From Oscillospiraceae bacterium (GTDB lineage Bacteria > Bacillota > Clostridia > Oscillospirales > Ruminococcaceae), in assembly GCA_029007985.1 (NCBI GenBank), contig JAQXIW010000043.1, positions 18,484 to 82,483 of the forward strand: 64,000 bases of DNA. Reading direction: 5' to 3'. Positions 63,870 through 64,000 of the stretch are shown in pieces. The position numbers and the translations under genes were made by a program. Numbering within the stretch: the first letter of the stretch is position 1; the number at the start of each line of letters is the position of its first letter. Under the pieces are notes generated by a model. It worked only from the letters and a program-made list of their open reading frames with translations, ran no database searches and was not told the origin of the DNA.

Positions 63870-64000
63870 CTGTCGCAAGACAGTGTAAGGACCTTGAAAA
63901 TTAAACAATATTGGTAAGAACTCAAAGCTTGAGAAGGAATCTAAGAGATTTTTTTGAGAGGTGTGGGGGGCTCGGCCACACGGAAATAAAAAGGAGAGCA
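63870..64000 (+). other. Probable rRNA-operon leader (gene beyond window)
   Basis: After the tandem promoters the sequence has a short hairpin (CTGTCGCAAGACAG), then GGACCTTGAAAATTAAACAA, the boxA-like phrase found in leaders and spacers of Firmicute rRNA operons. A further hairpin, GTGTGG with CCACAC, follows near the edge. No 16S sequence is reached. An AAAAGGAGAG near the very end could instead be a ribosome site for a protein gene starting outside the window. Confidence 0.5.

Overview
The window looks like the chromosome of an anaerobic, low-to-mid GC Firmicute of the class Clostridia, most likely an Oscillospiraceae/Ruminococcaceae-type gut organism. The signs are an Rnf complex, GGAGG-type ribosome binding sites, many 17-bp-spaced TTGACA/TATAAT promoters, T-box leaders, a CIRCE element, Rex-type operators, a flavodiiron protein and an ECF transporter. 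The taxonomic placement is inference. No tRNA or rRNA gene lies wholly inside the window, although an rRNA-type leader may start at the right edge.

Layout. 1-2.3 kb: the 3' end of an rnf operon (rnfG end, rnfE, rnfA, rnfB) closed by a strong terminator. 2.3-10.7 kb: an accessory stretch full of damaged genes. It holds a truncated serine recombinase, an HTH-kinase gene with a one-base frameshift, a DUF2087 scrap, a tiny lipoprotein remnant, and a minus-strand operon for a two-component system, a VTC (polyphosphate polymerase-like) protein, a DUF4956 membrane protein and a beta-helical lipoprotein. The last two of these each carry one in-frame stop. A membrane-anchored HTH regulator with an in-frame TGA follows. 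11-13 kb: an AraC regulator coupled to an unknown membrane protein. 13-24 kb: central metabolism, with a flavodiiron protein, gap converging on pgk-tpiA-gpmI, and a glgP plus GH13 pair for storage polysaccharide. gap and pgk both carry Rex-type operators over promoters, so redox state probably sets glycolytic expression. 24-33 kb: cell shape and division (zapA, a U32 protein, DUF4321, maf, mreBCD, a PBP2, a MinD-like ATPase) and mgsA. 33-36.5 kb: hisS-aspS and a 49-residue membrane peptide.

36.6-51 kb: an M14 carboxypeptidase, a small lipoprotein with an apparent AUA start, a complete ECF transporter (T, fused A-A', S) in one operon with an esterase-like hydrolase, a polar amino-acid ABC transporter, a flavin reductase-GNAT pair, a second two-component system whose sensor has an extracytoplasmic cysteine cluster, and htpG under a CIRCE operator. 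51-64 kb: a stand-alone pyruvate-kinase C-domain protein, tatD, metG and valS each behind a T-box leader, a FemAB transferase, an alpha/alpha-toroid lipoprotein, an HD hydrolase and folC. The right end has two promoters exactly 100 bp apart and a leader that resembles the start of an rRNA operon.

The core genes look intact and ordinary. The main observations are the Rex and CIRCE sites, the T-box pair, the cluster of disrupted genes between 2.5 and 10.7 kb, and several small or orphan proteins of unknown role. I did not find a clearly new system. The closest candidates are the VTC/DUF4956/beta-helix/two-component operon, the HTH-kinase fusion and the AraC-membrane protein pair.
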